A stretch of DNA of 7,066 nt from Aquabacterium sp. (GCA_017989885.1 JAGNPA010000092.1:1-7066), one strand, 5' to 3'; shown: positions 1-6,258, counted from the first letter of the stretch. The notes: a model not told the origin generated them from the letters alone. Program-made: numbers and translations.

Positions 1-598
1 GCTTGTTGAAGTCGTCGGGCGGGATGACCTCGCCGTCGCGCGTGGGGACAAAGGTGAAGCCGCTCGGGGTGCGCAGCAGGAAAATCTTCTGGCTTTCGGC
101 CTCGTCGCCCAGGGCCTTGAGCGCGGCCTCTTCACGCTGGCTGAAGGCGTGCTGGATGGCCTCGGCCTTGGCCCGGTACTCGTCGCTCTCGAACAGCCCG
201 GGGATGGCGCTGCGCAGGTAGTCCACCAGCTTGGCCATCTGGTCGCGCAGGTCGGCGCCTCGCCCAGGGGGCAGGCTCAGGGCCTGGGGCTTGTGGGGCT
301 GCTTGAAGTTGTGCAGGTAGCACCACTCGGGCGGGTCGGCCTCGGTGGGCGTCTTGCGTGCCAGCAACTGTTGCACCATGCTGCGCTTGCCCATGCCCGA
401 GGGGCCTTGCACATAGATGTTGTAGCCCTCATGGCGCATGCCGGTGCCGAACTGCACGGCCTCCATCGCGCGCATCTGGCCGATCAGCTCGCCCAGGTCT
501 TCCAGCTCGGCGGTGGTCTGGAAATCGAATTGATGGGGATCGCAGGTGTGGTGCAGTTGCGCGGCAGTCAGGGCGGGCAGGTCGGTCACCAAGGTCAT
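1..598 (-). CDS. Lon-family AAA+ ATP-dependent protease, N-terminal part (runs off left edge)
   Basis: The gene reads leftward from the ATG at 596-598 and is still open at base 1, so 199 codons are visible. The fragment has the N-terminal layout of the Lon-like AAA proteases of the AAA_32 type (LonB-like, distinct from classical Lon). An opening segment covers roughly residues 10-58, with LGELIGQMRAMEAVQFG resembling the family's 'LIGQ-RA-EA--FG' box. A P-loop follows at residues 65-73 (GPSGMGKRS), in which Lys71 is followed by Arg72-Ser73 rather than directly by Ser/Thr. Next come EWCYLHNF (91-98), LPPGRG (109-114), a charged helical stretch (about 115-170) and FTFVPTRDGEVIPPDDF near the edge. 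Family members are typically far longer and end in an S16 Ser-Lys peptidase domain, which lies outside the window, so proteolytic competence cannot be judged. No clear Shine-Dalgarno sequence precedes the start. It lies 31 bp downstream of the GGDEF gene on the same strand, so cotranscription is plausible. Confidence 0.85.
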   Translation of the reverse strand, partial: MTLVTDLPALTAAQLHHTCDPHQFDFQTTAELEDLGELIGQMRAMEAVQFGTGMRHEGYNIYVQGPSGMGKRSMVQQLLARKTPTEADPPEWCYLHNFKQPHKPQALSLPPGRGADLRDQMAKLVDYLRSAIPGLFESDEYRAKAEAIQHAFSQREEAALKALGDEAESQKIFLLRTPSGFTFVPTRDGEVIPPDDFNK

Positions 599-629
599 GG
601 CAGGTGGGTGCACTGCACGGTGGCAGCGG

Positions 630-1925
630 CTAAGCAGCGATGTGACCAGTTTGCACCATCGTGGGCTCGGCACGCACCTGGTTGCGTCCTTCGTGTTTGG
701 CGCAGTACAGGGCCTGGTCGGCGCGGGCGAGCAGGGCATCGGCGGTGTCCCCGGCGGGGCGCCATTGCGCCACGCCAATGCTGACGGTGCAGCTCAGGTC
801 CTCACCACCCCAGGGAATGGGCTGGCTGCGCACGCTCTCGCACAGCTTGTCGGCCAGGTGGCAGGCCTCGGCGCGCGAGGTGGCGGGCAGCAGCACCAGG
901 AACTCCTCGCCGCCCCAGCGGGCCACCACGTCGGTGGTGCGCAGGTGCTGGCGCAGGTGTTGGGCCACCGTGCGCAAAGTGTGGTCGCCGGCGGCATGGC
1001 CCAGTCGGTCGTTGACCTGTTTGAAGTGGTCAATGTCGATCATCAGGGCCGAGAACGGGGTGCCCATGCGGCGGGCACGCTGCCGCTCCTGGCTCAGCAC
1101 ATCGTCCATGGCGTGGCGATTGAGCAGACCGGTCAGGCGGTCGTGGCGTGCGGCGCGGCGCAACTGCCCGCCCAGCTTGAAGATGACCAGTCCGAACAGC
1201 GTCAGCTCCAGGCTCAGCGACAGCAGCACCCACAGCATGGCCGTGGTCAGGCTGATCGAGGTGCCGGCGATGCTGGCCTGGATCAGGCGCTCGGGCTCCA
1301 GCAAGGCCATGATGGCACGGTGGCCCAGCACCGCCGATCCCAGCAGGCTGGGCAGGGTGAACATGAGCATCCAGCGGCTGTGGGCGATCTCATGGCGCAT
1401 GAAGCGGAAGATGATCCGCGCCACCCACAGGCAGCACAGGCACGACAAGGCGGAGATGGTGGCCACGCGCCAGGGTGCATCGGCGTGGCTGGGCCACAGC
1501 CACATCGCGAACGTCAGCAGCATCAGGGCCGCAAGGGACAGGCGGTCTTGCAATGGCTGCCGGGTGAACAGAAGCAAACCCCGCGCTTGCAGCAGCAGGG
1601 CACCCATGAACAAGGTGTTGCCCAGCAGGCGCACCGATTCCAGCTGGGCGTGGGCGCTGAACACAAAGTTCAGGAACGAGCCGCCGCTGAGCAAGGAAAA
1701 ACCGGCCCAATGCAGGGCAGGGCGGCGCACGTCTTTGAGCAGCCAGCCGGTGGCCAGCCACCCCAGCGCGATCACCAACTCCTGGAGAAAAGCCATCGCC
1801 AGGCCGATCTGTGCGGGTTGCCAATCGTTCAGGGGGGACATGTCGTGAGAGGGCGTGACGGCAGAGAAAGCGGGAAGCCCCGACCGGGTGTCAGGGAGGG
1901 ACCCAGGTGCTAGAGTGCCGGGCAT
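630..1925 (-). CDS. Membrane-bound diguanylate cyclase (7-TM sensor + GGDEF)
   Basis: This 431-residue protein is predicted to make c-di-GMP from two GTP at the inner membrane. About seven hydrophobic segments (near residues 39-63, 72-90, 99-119, 128-145, 155-174, 185-208 and 225-250) form the N-terminal half; I do not recognise them as a named MASE or 7TMR family. A short basic linker leads into the GGDEF domain at HDRLTGLLNR (261-270). Catalytic features are intact: Asp297 in MIDIDHFK, NDRLGH (305-310) and the A-site GGEEF (338-342). An RxxD product-inhibition site (R329-D332) lies exactly five residues before GGEEF. The domain ends with VSIGVAQW and ARADQALYCAKHEGRNQV. Two starts are possible: the ATG at 1925, or an in-frame ATG at 1841 (MSPLND) that removes 28 polar residues before TM1. 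Neither has a good ribosome-binding site, and the shorter form is quite plausible. It is divergent from the SMR gene and followed after 31 bp by the Lon-like gene. Confidence 0.93.
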   Translation of the reverse strand: MPGTLAPGSLPDTRSGLPAFSAVTPSHDMSPLNDWQPAQIGLAMAFLQELVIALGWLATGWLLKDVRRPALHWAGFSLLSGGSFLNFVFSAHAQLESVRLLGNTLFMGALLLQARGLLLFTRQPLQDRLSLAALMLLTFAMWLWPSHADAPWRVATISALSCLCCLWVARIIFRFMRHEIAHSRWMLMFTLPSLLGSAVLGHRAIMALLEPERLIQASIAGTSISLTTAMLWVLLSLSLELTLFGLVIFKLGGQLRRAARHDRLTGLLNRHAMDDVLSQERQRARRMGTPFSALMIDIDHFKQVNDRLGHAAGDHTLRTVAQHLRQHLRTTDVVARWGGEEFLVLLPATSRAEACHLADKLCESVRSQPIPWGGEDLSCTVSIGVAQWRPAGDTADALLARADQALYCAKHEGRNQVRAEPTMVQTGHIAA

Positions 1926-2027
1926 GACAAACCGAGATCTACCCCTGGTTCGTCTTCACCTGCATGTGGAGGCAGGCCATGCTGCGGCCAAACGGCATTT
2001 GTACCAGATTGTTGTGAAGGTTGGAAC
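1926..2027. promoter_or_regulatory. Divergent intergenic region between the GGDEF gene and the SMR gene
   Basis: These 102 bp separate the head-to-head starts, so promoters for both directions should lie here or just inside the genes. I cannot assign convincing -35/-10 pairs. Visible structure is a 5-bp inverted repeat, CCTGC at 1959-1963 with GCAGG at 1972-1976 (8-nt loop). A competing short repeat, GCATG 1962-1966 with CATGC 1978-1982, overlaps it. GAAGG at 2016-2020 is a plausible ribosome-binding site for the SMR start, with 7 nt between them. The paired ACGR loops of guanidine-II riboswitches and the pseudoknot consensus of guanidine-III are not apparent. Confidence 0.4.
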
Positions 2028-2354
2028 ATGAGCGGCGGCGCGCACTGGCTGTACCTGGTCGTGGCCGGCTTGTTCGAGATTGGCTGGCCTCTGGGCCTGA
2101 AGCTGGCCTCCAACCCTTCGATGAAGGTCTGGGGGCTGTTGCTTGCCGTCGGCTGCATGGGCCTGAGCGGGCTGTTCCTGTGGCTGGCGCTCAAGGGCAT
2201 CCCCATGGGCTCGGCCTATGCGGTGTGGACCGGCATCGGCGCGGCCGGGACCTTCCTGGTGGGGGTGTTTTTCTTTGGCGACCCCAGTCTCTTGCTGCGC
2301 TGGATGGGACTGGGTCTGATCGTCGCCGGGGTGGTCTGTCTGAAGCTGGCTTGA
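2028..2354 (+). CDS. sugE: Small multidrug resistance family transporter, SugE/Gdx type
   Basis: This 108-residue, four-helix inner-membrane protein is typical in size for SMR proton-coupled exporters, which work as antiparallel or dual-topology dimers. The essential SMR glutamate is Glu17 in LFEIGWPLGLK. By comparison with the guanidinium exporter Gdx, the residues lining its binding site appear conserved: Glu17, Trp20, Ser47, Tyr64 and Trp67, the last two within GSAYAVWTGIGA (61-72). That block is diagnostic for the SugE/Gdx branch rather than the EmrE/Qac branch. Later motifs are FLVGVFFFGDP (76-86) and a last helix ending VVCLKLA. The start is the ATG at 2028, preceded by GAAGG at 2016-2020. 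Guanidinium or quaternary-ammonium export is inferred from the family. The IGWP variant, with Pro21 where Gdx has Ala, marks a subgroup whose substrate may differ. It is convergent with the EamA transporter gene. Confidence 0.92.
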   Translation: MSGGAHWLYLVVAGLFEIGWPLGLKLASNPSMKVWGLLLAVGCMGLSGLFLWLALKGIPMGSAYAVWTGIGAAGTFLVGVFFFGDPSLLLRWMGLGLIVAGVVCLKLA

Positions 2355-2413
2355 TGCCGCTTCAGCCCCGAACTGCCTATCCCAGCCAGATCATCGTTGA
2401 TGGACGGGTCCGA

Positions 2414-2438
2414 GTTGTCCCCTGAAGCTGTGGACAAC
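2414..2438 (+). terminator. Inverted repeat downstream of the SMR gene, possible weak terminator
   Basis: GTTGTCC (2414-2420) is the exact reverse complement of GGACAAC (2432-2438), with an 11-nt loop, 60 bp after the SMR stop codon in a convergent spacer. No T-run follows on the plus strand and no matching A-run precedes it, so it is not a canonical intrinsic terminator. Its place between convergent genes is the main reason to suspect a role in ending transcription. The right arm overlaps a DnaA-box-like 9-mer (2429-2437). Confidence 0.3.
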
Positions 2439-2508
2439 CTTGTGAGAAACATTTGTATGAATCGACTCGCCCCTGGGGCAGGGCCTGGTGTGCTCAAAAA
2501 ATGGGCAA

Positions 2509-3390
2509 TCAGGCGGCGGGTCGGTCTGCGGTCATCAGGCGGGTCCGCTGCCCCCAGCGATTGAGCCACAGCGAGGCCAGGATCACCGTGCCGCCGGCCG
2601 CCAGGCGGGGCAGGTCGGCATCGCGGTTCCAGATGAGCACATTGACCAGCAGACCTGCCGGCACGTGCAGCTCGTTCATGATGGCCAGCGTGCCGGCATC
2701 GACCCGGGTGCTGCCCAGCACCCACCAGTACATGCCCAGCGCAGTGGCGAACACCCCCATCCAGCCCAGCACGCCCCACTGCAAAGCGGTGTGGGGCAGT
2801 TTGCCCGCATCGCCCCATAGCAGCCAGGCGGGTACGGCCAGCAGCAGCGCGCCCAGAAAGAAATGGCCGAAGAAACGGTAGAGCGGCTGGGGCGTGGGGT
2901 AGCGGGCCAGCAGGTGGCGGCACAGCACCTGCCCGGCGGCAAAGGTGAAGTTGGCGACCTGCAGGAGCACAAAGCCCCACAGGTAGTCCCCCGTGAGGGG
3001 CTGGAAGCGGATGATGACCCCGCCACCCACGGCGACCGCCGCCGCCACCAGCGCCCACGGGTTGAAGCGACGCGCCAGGGCATCGTCGATCACGGTGACG
3101 TAGATGGGCGTGAGCACCGTGAACAGCAGCACCTCGGGCACGGTCAGCACCTCGAAACTGCGGTACAGGCACAGGTAGGTGACGCCAAATTGCAGGGCAC
3201 CTGCCAGCCAGAACCCGCCCAGCAGCGCACGGGGCAGACCACGCCAGAGCGTGAAGGGGGCAAAGATCAGGGCGGCGATGCCGACGCGAACGAGCACGGC
3301 AAAGTCGCTGTCGACCTGGCCGGCCAGGTATTGCCCGATCAGGCTGAACGAGAAGGCCCACAGGGCGGTGACGATGAGAAGCTGCTGCAT
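2509..3390 (-). CDS. EamA/DMT-family 10-TM transporter
   Basis: This 293-residue integral membrane protein is almost wholly hydrophobic. It shows the internally duplicated EamA architecture: repeat one at about residues 2-128 and repeat two at about 137-278, five helices each, giving ten in all. Landmarks are LWAFSFSLIGQYLAGQVDS at the first helix, VRVGIAALIFAPF (35-46), YRSFEVLTVPEVLLFTVLTP (76-95) and the second-repeat equivalent MNELHVPAGLLVNVLI (238-253). The family exports or imports small metabolites such as amino acids; the substrate cannot be read from sequence here. The ATG at 3390 is chosen because the first transmembrane helix begins directly after it. The frame stays open further upstream but encodes polar, non-membrane sequence there. 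There is no Shine-Dalgarno motif, and a TATAGT hexamer lies only 9 nt upstream. It is divergent from the large GGDEF gene and convergent with the SMR gene. Confidence 0.9.
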   Translation of the reverse strand: MQQLLIVTALWAFSFSLIGQYLAGQVDSDFAVLVRVGIAALIFAPFTLWRGLPRALLGGFWLAGALQFGVTYLCLYRSFEVLTVPEVLLFTVLTPIYVTVIDDALARRFNPWALVAAAVAVGGGVIIRFQPLTGDYLWGFVLLQVANFTFAAGQVLCRHLLARYPTPQPLYRFFGHFFLGALLLAVPAWLLWGDAGKLPHTALQWGVLGWMGVFATALGMYWWVLGSTRVDAGTLAIMNELHVPAGLLVNVLIWNRDADLPRLAAGGTVILASLWLNRWGQRTRLMTADRPAA

Positions 3391-3399
3391 GGGGCGCCG

Positions 3400-3405
3400 A
3401 CTATA
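3400..3405 (-). promoter_or_regulatory. -10-like hexamer TATAGT just upstream of the EamA transporter gene
   Basis: On the minus strand TATAGT, a near match to TATAAT, ends 9 nt before the ATG at 3390, and no ribosome-binding site lies between. If used, transcription would start within a few bases of the ATG. No good -35 element sits 16-18 bp further upstream, so this rests on one hexamer in GC-rich sequence. Confidence 0.25.
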
Positions 3406-3467
3406 TCGCCCCGCGTCGAGAGAAGCCTTACCGTGACAAAGATGACGGGCCGACGGTGTGAACTTGC

Positions 3468-3478
3468 TTACACTGTAA
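3468..3478. promoter_or_regulatory. Perfect odd palindrome TTACACTGTAA, candidate operator
   Basis: TTACA-C-TGTAA is an exact 5+1+5 inverted repeat in the AT-richer centre of the divergent spacer between the EamA transporter gene (start 3390) and the large GGDEF gene (start 3523). It overlaps TGTAAT (3474-3479), a 5-of-6 match to the -10 consensus reading rightward, although no good -35 is spaced with it. The form suits a dimeric helix-turn-helix regulator. I cannot name the regulator, and no regulator gene is visible in the window. Confidence 0.4.
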
Positions 3479-3522
3479 TTTGTTCGACCTCGCCCTGAAC
3501 GGGGCTCATTTCCCCCTTGCTC

Positions 3523-6258
3523 ATGGCGCGCCATCCTTTTGTTCAAGCGCTGCTGGTTTTTTTGCTTGGGCTCTCGGTGACCCTGGGGGTCGATCTGTAT
3601 GGCCAGCATCGGGCCGAGCAGACCTTGCAGCGGCAAAACAGTGCCCAGCTGGACGCGGCCAGTCGGCGCTTGGCGCTGGCGCTGGCAGACGTCCTGCAAT
3701 TGAGCAAGGAGCTGGCGGCCCGCGTGGCCACCCATTCGCCGCTTGACGATGCGGCGTGGCAGCGTCTGGCGACCGAGACGCAGTCCCGGCACCCGCACAT
3801 CGTCAACATGACGGTCTCGCAGGGGACCGTGGTCCAGCGCGTTCATCCCTTGCGCGGCAATCAGGCCGTCTTGGGGCTGGATTACAGGCGCCAGCCGGAT
3901 CAGATGGCTGGCGTGCGACGTGCCATCGACAGCCGACAGGCGGTGCTCACGGGGCCGGTGCGTCTGGTGCAAAGCGAGCGGCTGGCTGTGGTCAGCCGGG
4001 TGCCGATGTTTGCCTCGCCGGAGGGTGGGCACCCCGGCGCGCTGCTGGGCGTGGTCTCCATGGCGGTGGAGCTGGACGGCTTGCTGTCAAAGGCTGGCCT
4101 GGACCCAGCGCAACTGCCCTTTGACTATGCGATCGCCTTCGAGACGGGGGCCGTGACAGGCGGGCAGTTGTTTGTGGGAGACGCCCGATTGCTGCGGCAA
4201 GGCAGCTTGAACGTGGAGGTGCCTTTGCCGCAAGGGAGCTGGCAGATTGCCGCCCGTCCCAAGCCGCAGGTGCTGGCGCAGGCATGGCAGCCCTGGCCGA
4301 TCCGCATCGGCGGCGTGCTGGTGTCGCTGTGTCTGGCGTGGCTCACGGTGTATCTGGGTCGGGTGATGCGATCGCGCGCCATGACCGAGTCCACGCCAAC
4401 GGGTGAGCGCAGTGTGGGGCTGCAGTTCATCATCATTGGCGCCCTGCTGTTCATGGTCTTGCCGGCGGTCGGGGTGCAAGGCTGGTTTGCCTATCGCACG
4501 GCGGTCAGCACCTCCGAGCGCTTCCAGGAGGATCTGGCCAGTGAGGTCGGCGCGCGCGTGTACGACAAGGTCGTGCAATTTTTCGAGGTGCCGCGTCGCG
4601 TGCTGGCTTACAGCGCCGACCAGTTTCGCTCCGGCGCGGTCCAACCGAGCGACCGCGATGCGGTCATCCGCAACTTTGTGCTCCAGATCCGCCAGCAGCC
4701 CCTGCTGACCTTCCTCTCCATGGGGACGGCACAAGGGGAGTACCTGGCGGCAAGTCGCCCACCGGTGGGTCGGGACAAGGGGCTGCGTCTGCTGGAAGCG
4801 CGCATGGCTTCCGGACGAGAGATACACATCTACCGCGTGGACGATGCGCATTTGCGGGGGGAGTTGCTGTCCCGCGGCAATCAGCATTTCGACACGCGTA
4901 CCCGGCCCTGGTTCAAGGAGGCGGTTGCAGCCAACGGGCCGGGTTGGTACTCGGCCTACCGTTACGCCATTGACGATGACGCCGGCAACTACGACGCCAT
5001 GGGGATCGGCATGTCGGCGCCCCTGGTCGACCAGCAGCAGCGCTTCATTGGCGTGGTGACGGCTGACGTCGCCCTGTCGCAGCTCAAGGTCTTGCTCTCC
5101 GACATCACCCGGGACCTGGGCGGGGTGGCTTTTCTGGCGGAAAGCGATGGCAAGCTGCTGGCCGCGTCCACCGATGAGCCGGTGTATCGACTCGTTGACC
5201 GCGGGGTCGAGCGGATCGCGGCGCAGGCCAGTGACAACATCTTGATCCGGACTGCCGGAGTCGCCATCCATGAGTTGGGGCAGGCGCGGGGGCGAACGTT
5301 CCGCGAGGTCGACGGCGAGCGTCACCTGATTGACTGGTGGACCTATCAATTGCCCGATGGGCCCAGCCTGACCATTGGGGTGGTCATGCCCCAGAGTCGC
5401 TTTGCGGCCCCCAGCGAGGGTGTGCTGGGCAATGTGTTGCTGGTGGCCTTGATGCTCATGGCCGCAGGCATGCTGGTGGCCTGGCTGCTCAGCGAGCGCC
5501 TGGCGAGGCCGCTGGTGAACCTCAGCCAGTGGGCCGATCGCCTGGGGCAGGGGGACTGGTCCAACCCCCACAACACCGGCAGCGCCATTGCCGAGGTGCA
5601 AACCCTGTCGCACGCGCTCGGACACATGGCGGGGCAGATCCGCGATCACACCGATGAGTTGACGCGGCAGGTGGCCGAGCGCACGGCCGAGTTGGAAAAA
5701 GCCAATCAGGTGCTGTCCAAGCTGTCGCACACCGATGGCCTGACCGGGGTGGCCAACCGCCGCCGCTTTGACGAGATGCTGTCCCACGAGTGGGCGCGGG
5801 CCATGCGCTCCGGGCAGGCCCTGGCCCTGATCATGCTGGATGTGGACCACTTCAAGTTGTACAACGACCGCTACGGGCATCTGGCCGGTGATGACTGCCT
5901 GCGCAGCATCGCGCGGGTGCTGACCGAGCAGTGCCGGCGTGCCGGGGATCAGCCGGCGCGCTATGGCGGCGAAGAGTTTGTCATCCTGGTGGCCGAGGAC
6001 GACGCGGCCGGGGCGCTGCACCTGGCCGAGCGTGTGCGCCATGCCATCGAGGCGCTGGCCATTCCTCACCTGGACAGTCCCCACCAGGTGGTGACCGTGA
6101 GCTTGGGCGTGGCGGTGGCGCAGCCGGCGCTGGGCGAAGCGGCGCAGACGCTCATCAGCCGCGCCGATGCCGCCCTGTACCGGGCCAAGCACGGCGGCCG
6201 CAACCAGACCAATCTGGCTGACGCCGACGCCGACGCCGACGCTGGAACCGAACCCTGA
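3523..6258 (+). CDS. Dual-sensor diguanylate cyclase: CHASE + dCache + HAMP + GGDEF
   Basis: This 911-residue inner-membrane protein is predicted to synthesise c-di-GMP in response to periplasmic signals. In order: TM1 (about 7-24); a CHASE-like periplasmic domain (about 85-245) with HPHIVNMTVSQG, VVQRVHPLRGNQAVLGLDY and AIDSRQAVLTGPVRLVQ; TM2 (about 260-280); TM3 (about 300-318). Then comes a second periplasmic region (about 325-630) resembling dCache_1, with FDTRTRPWFKEA (456-467), GWYSAYRYA and FIGVVTADVALSQL. TM4 is about 635-656. HAMP (about 656-708) includes LARPLVNLSQWADRLGQGDW, and a coiled coil (about 708-735) leads to GGDEF (about 736-895). The cyclase looks active: Asp773 in MLDVDHFK, NDRYGH (781-786) and GGEEF (815-819). 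An RxxD I-site (R806-D809) lies five residues before GGEEF. The start is the ATG at 3523; a TTG at 3517 is an alternative, and neither has a strong ribosome-binding site. The C-terminus carries a short Ala-Asp repeat. Confidence 0.93.
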   Translation: MARHPFVQALLVFLLGLSVTLGVDLYGQHRAEQTLQRQNSAQLDAASRRLALALADVLQLSKELAARVATHSPLDDAAWQRLATETQSRHPHIVNMTVSQGTVVQRVHPLRGNQAVLGLDYRRQPDQMAGVRRAIDSRQAVLTGPVRLVQSERLAVVSRVPMFASPEGGHPGALLGVVSMAVELDGLLSKAGLDPAQLPFDYAIAFETGAVTGGQLFVGDARLLRQGSLNVEVPLPQGSWQIAARPKPQVLAQAWQPWPIRIGGVLVSLCLAWLTVYLGRVMRSRAMTESTPTGERSVGLQFIIIGALLFMVLPAVGVQGWFAYRTAVSTSERFQEDLASEVGARVYDKVVQFFEVPRRVLAYSADQFRSGAVQPSDRDAVIRNFVLQIRQQPLLTFLSMGTAQGEYLAASRPPVGRDKGLRLLEARMASGREIHIYRVDDAHLRGELLSRGNQHFDTRTRPWFKEAVAANGPGWYSAYRYAIDDDAGNYDAMGIGMSAPLVDQQQRFIGVVTADVALSQLKVLLSDITRDLGGVAFLAESDGKLLAASTDEPVYRLVDRGVERIAAQASDNILIRTAGVAIHELGQARGRTFREVDGERHLIDWWTYQLPDGPSLTIGVVMPQSRFAAPSEGVLGNVLLVALMLMAAGMLVAWLLSERLARPLVNLSQWADRLGQGDWSNPHNTGSAIAEVQTLSHALGHMAGQIRDHTDELTRQVAERTAELEKANQVLSKLSHTDGLTGVANRRRFDEMLSHEWARAMRSGQALALIMLDVDHFKLYNDRYGHLAGDDCLRSIARVLTEQCRRAGDQPARYGGEEFVILVAEDDAAGALHLAERVRHAIEALAIPHLDSPHQVVTVSLGVAVAQPALGEAAQTLISRADAALYRAKHGGRNQTNLADADADADAGTEP
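6217..6240 (+). repeat. Hexanucleotide tandem repeat (GCYGAC)x4 in the 3' end of the dual-sensor GGDEF gene
   Basis: One GCTGAC unit followed by three exact GCCGAC units encodes Ala-Asp four times, just after the last conserved GGDEF motif (KHGGRNQ) and shortly before the stop. Six-base units keep the frame, so copy-number change would only lengthen or shorten an acidic tail. Confidence 0.8.

Noticed and set aside
608..618. Odd palindrome GTGCACTGCAC in the gap between the 7-TM GGDEF gene and the Lon-like gene.
   Set aside because: It is short, GC-rich and just upstream of a start codon within a probable operon; I see no further support for an operator.
546..1913. A 455-codon open frame on the plus strand, opposite the 7-TM GGDEF gene.
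   Set aside because: It is antisense to a convincing GGDEF gene and encodes Gln/His/Gly-rich low-complexity sequence with no family signature.
1959..1998. Short nested inverted repeats and an AAACGG stretch upstream of the SMR gene, considered as a guanidine-II type riboswitch.
   Set aside because: There are no paired hairpins with ACGR loops; the repeats are 3-5 bp and mutually exclusive.
2469..2501. GC-rich stem (CCCTG 2471-2475 with CAGGG 2479-2483) near a run of six A's, as a possible terminator for the minus-strand transporter gene.
   Set aside because: On the minus strand the T-run comes before the stem rather than after it, and the 3-nt loop and 5-bp stem are marginal.
3391..4032. 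The upstream extension of the EamA transporter frame, giving a 507-residue protein.
   Set aside because: The extra N-terminus is polar, antisense to the CHASE-domain coding sequence, and crosses the divergent promoter region. The membrane protein clearly begins at MQQLL.
4087..6192. A 701-codon open frame on the minus strand, opposite the dual-sensor cyclase gene.
   Set aside because: It is fully antisense to a gene with clear domain motifs. Its product is rich in His, Gln, Gly and Arg, with no recognisable domain, as expected for a shadow frame in high-GC DNA.
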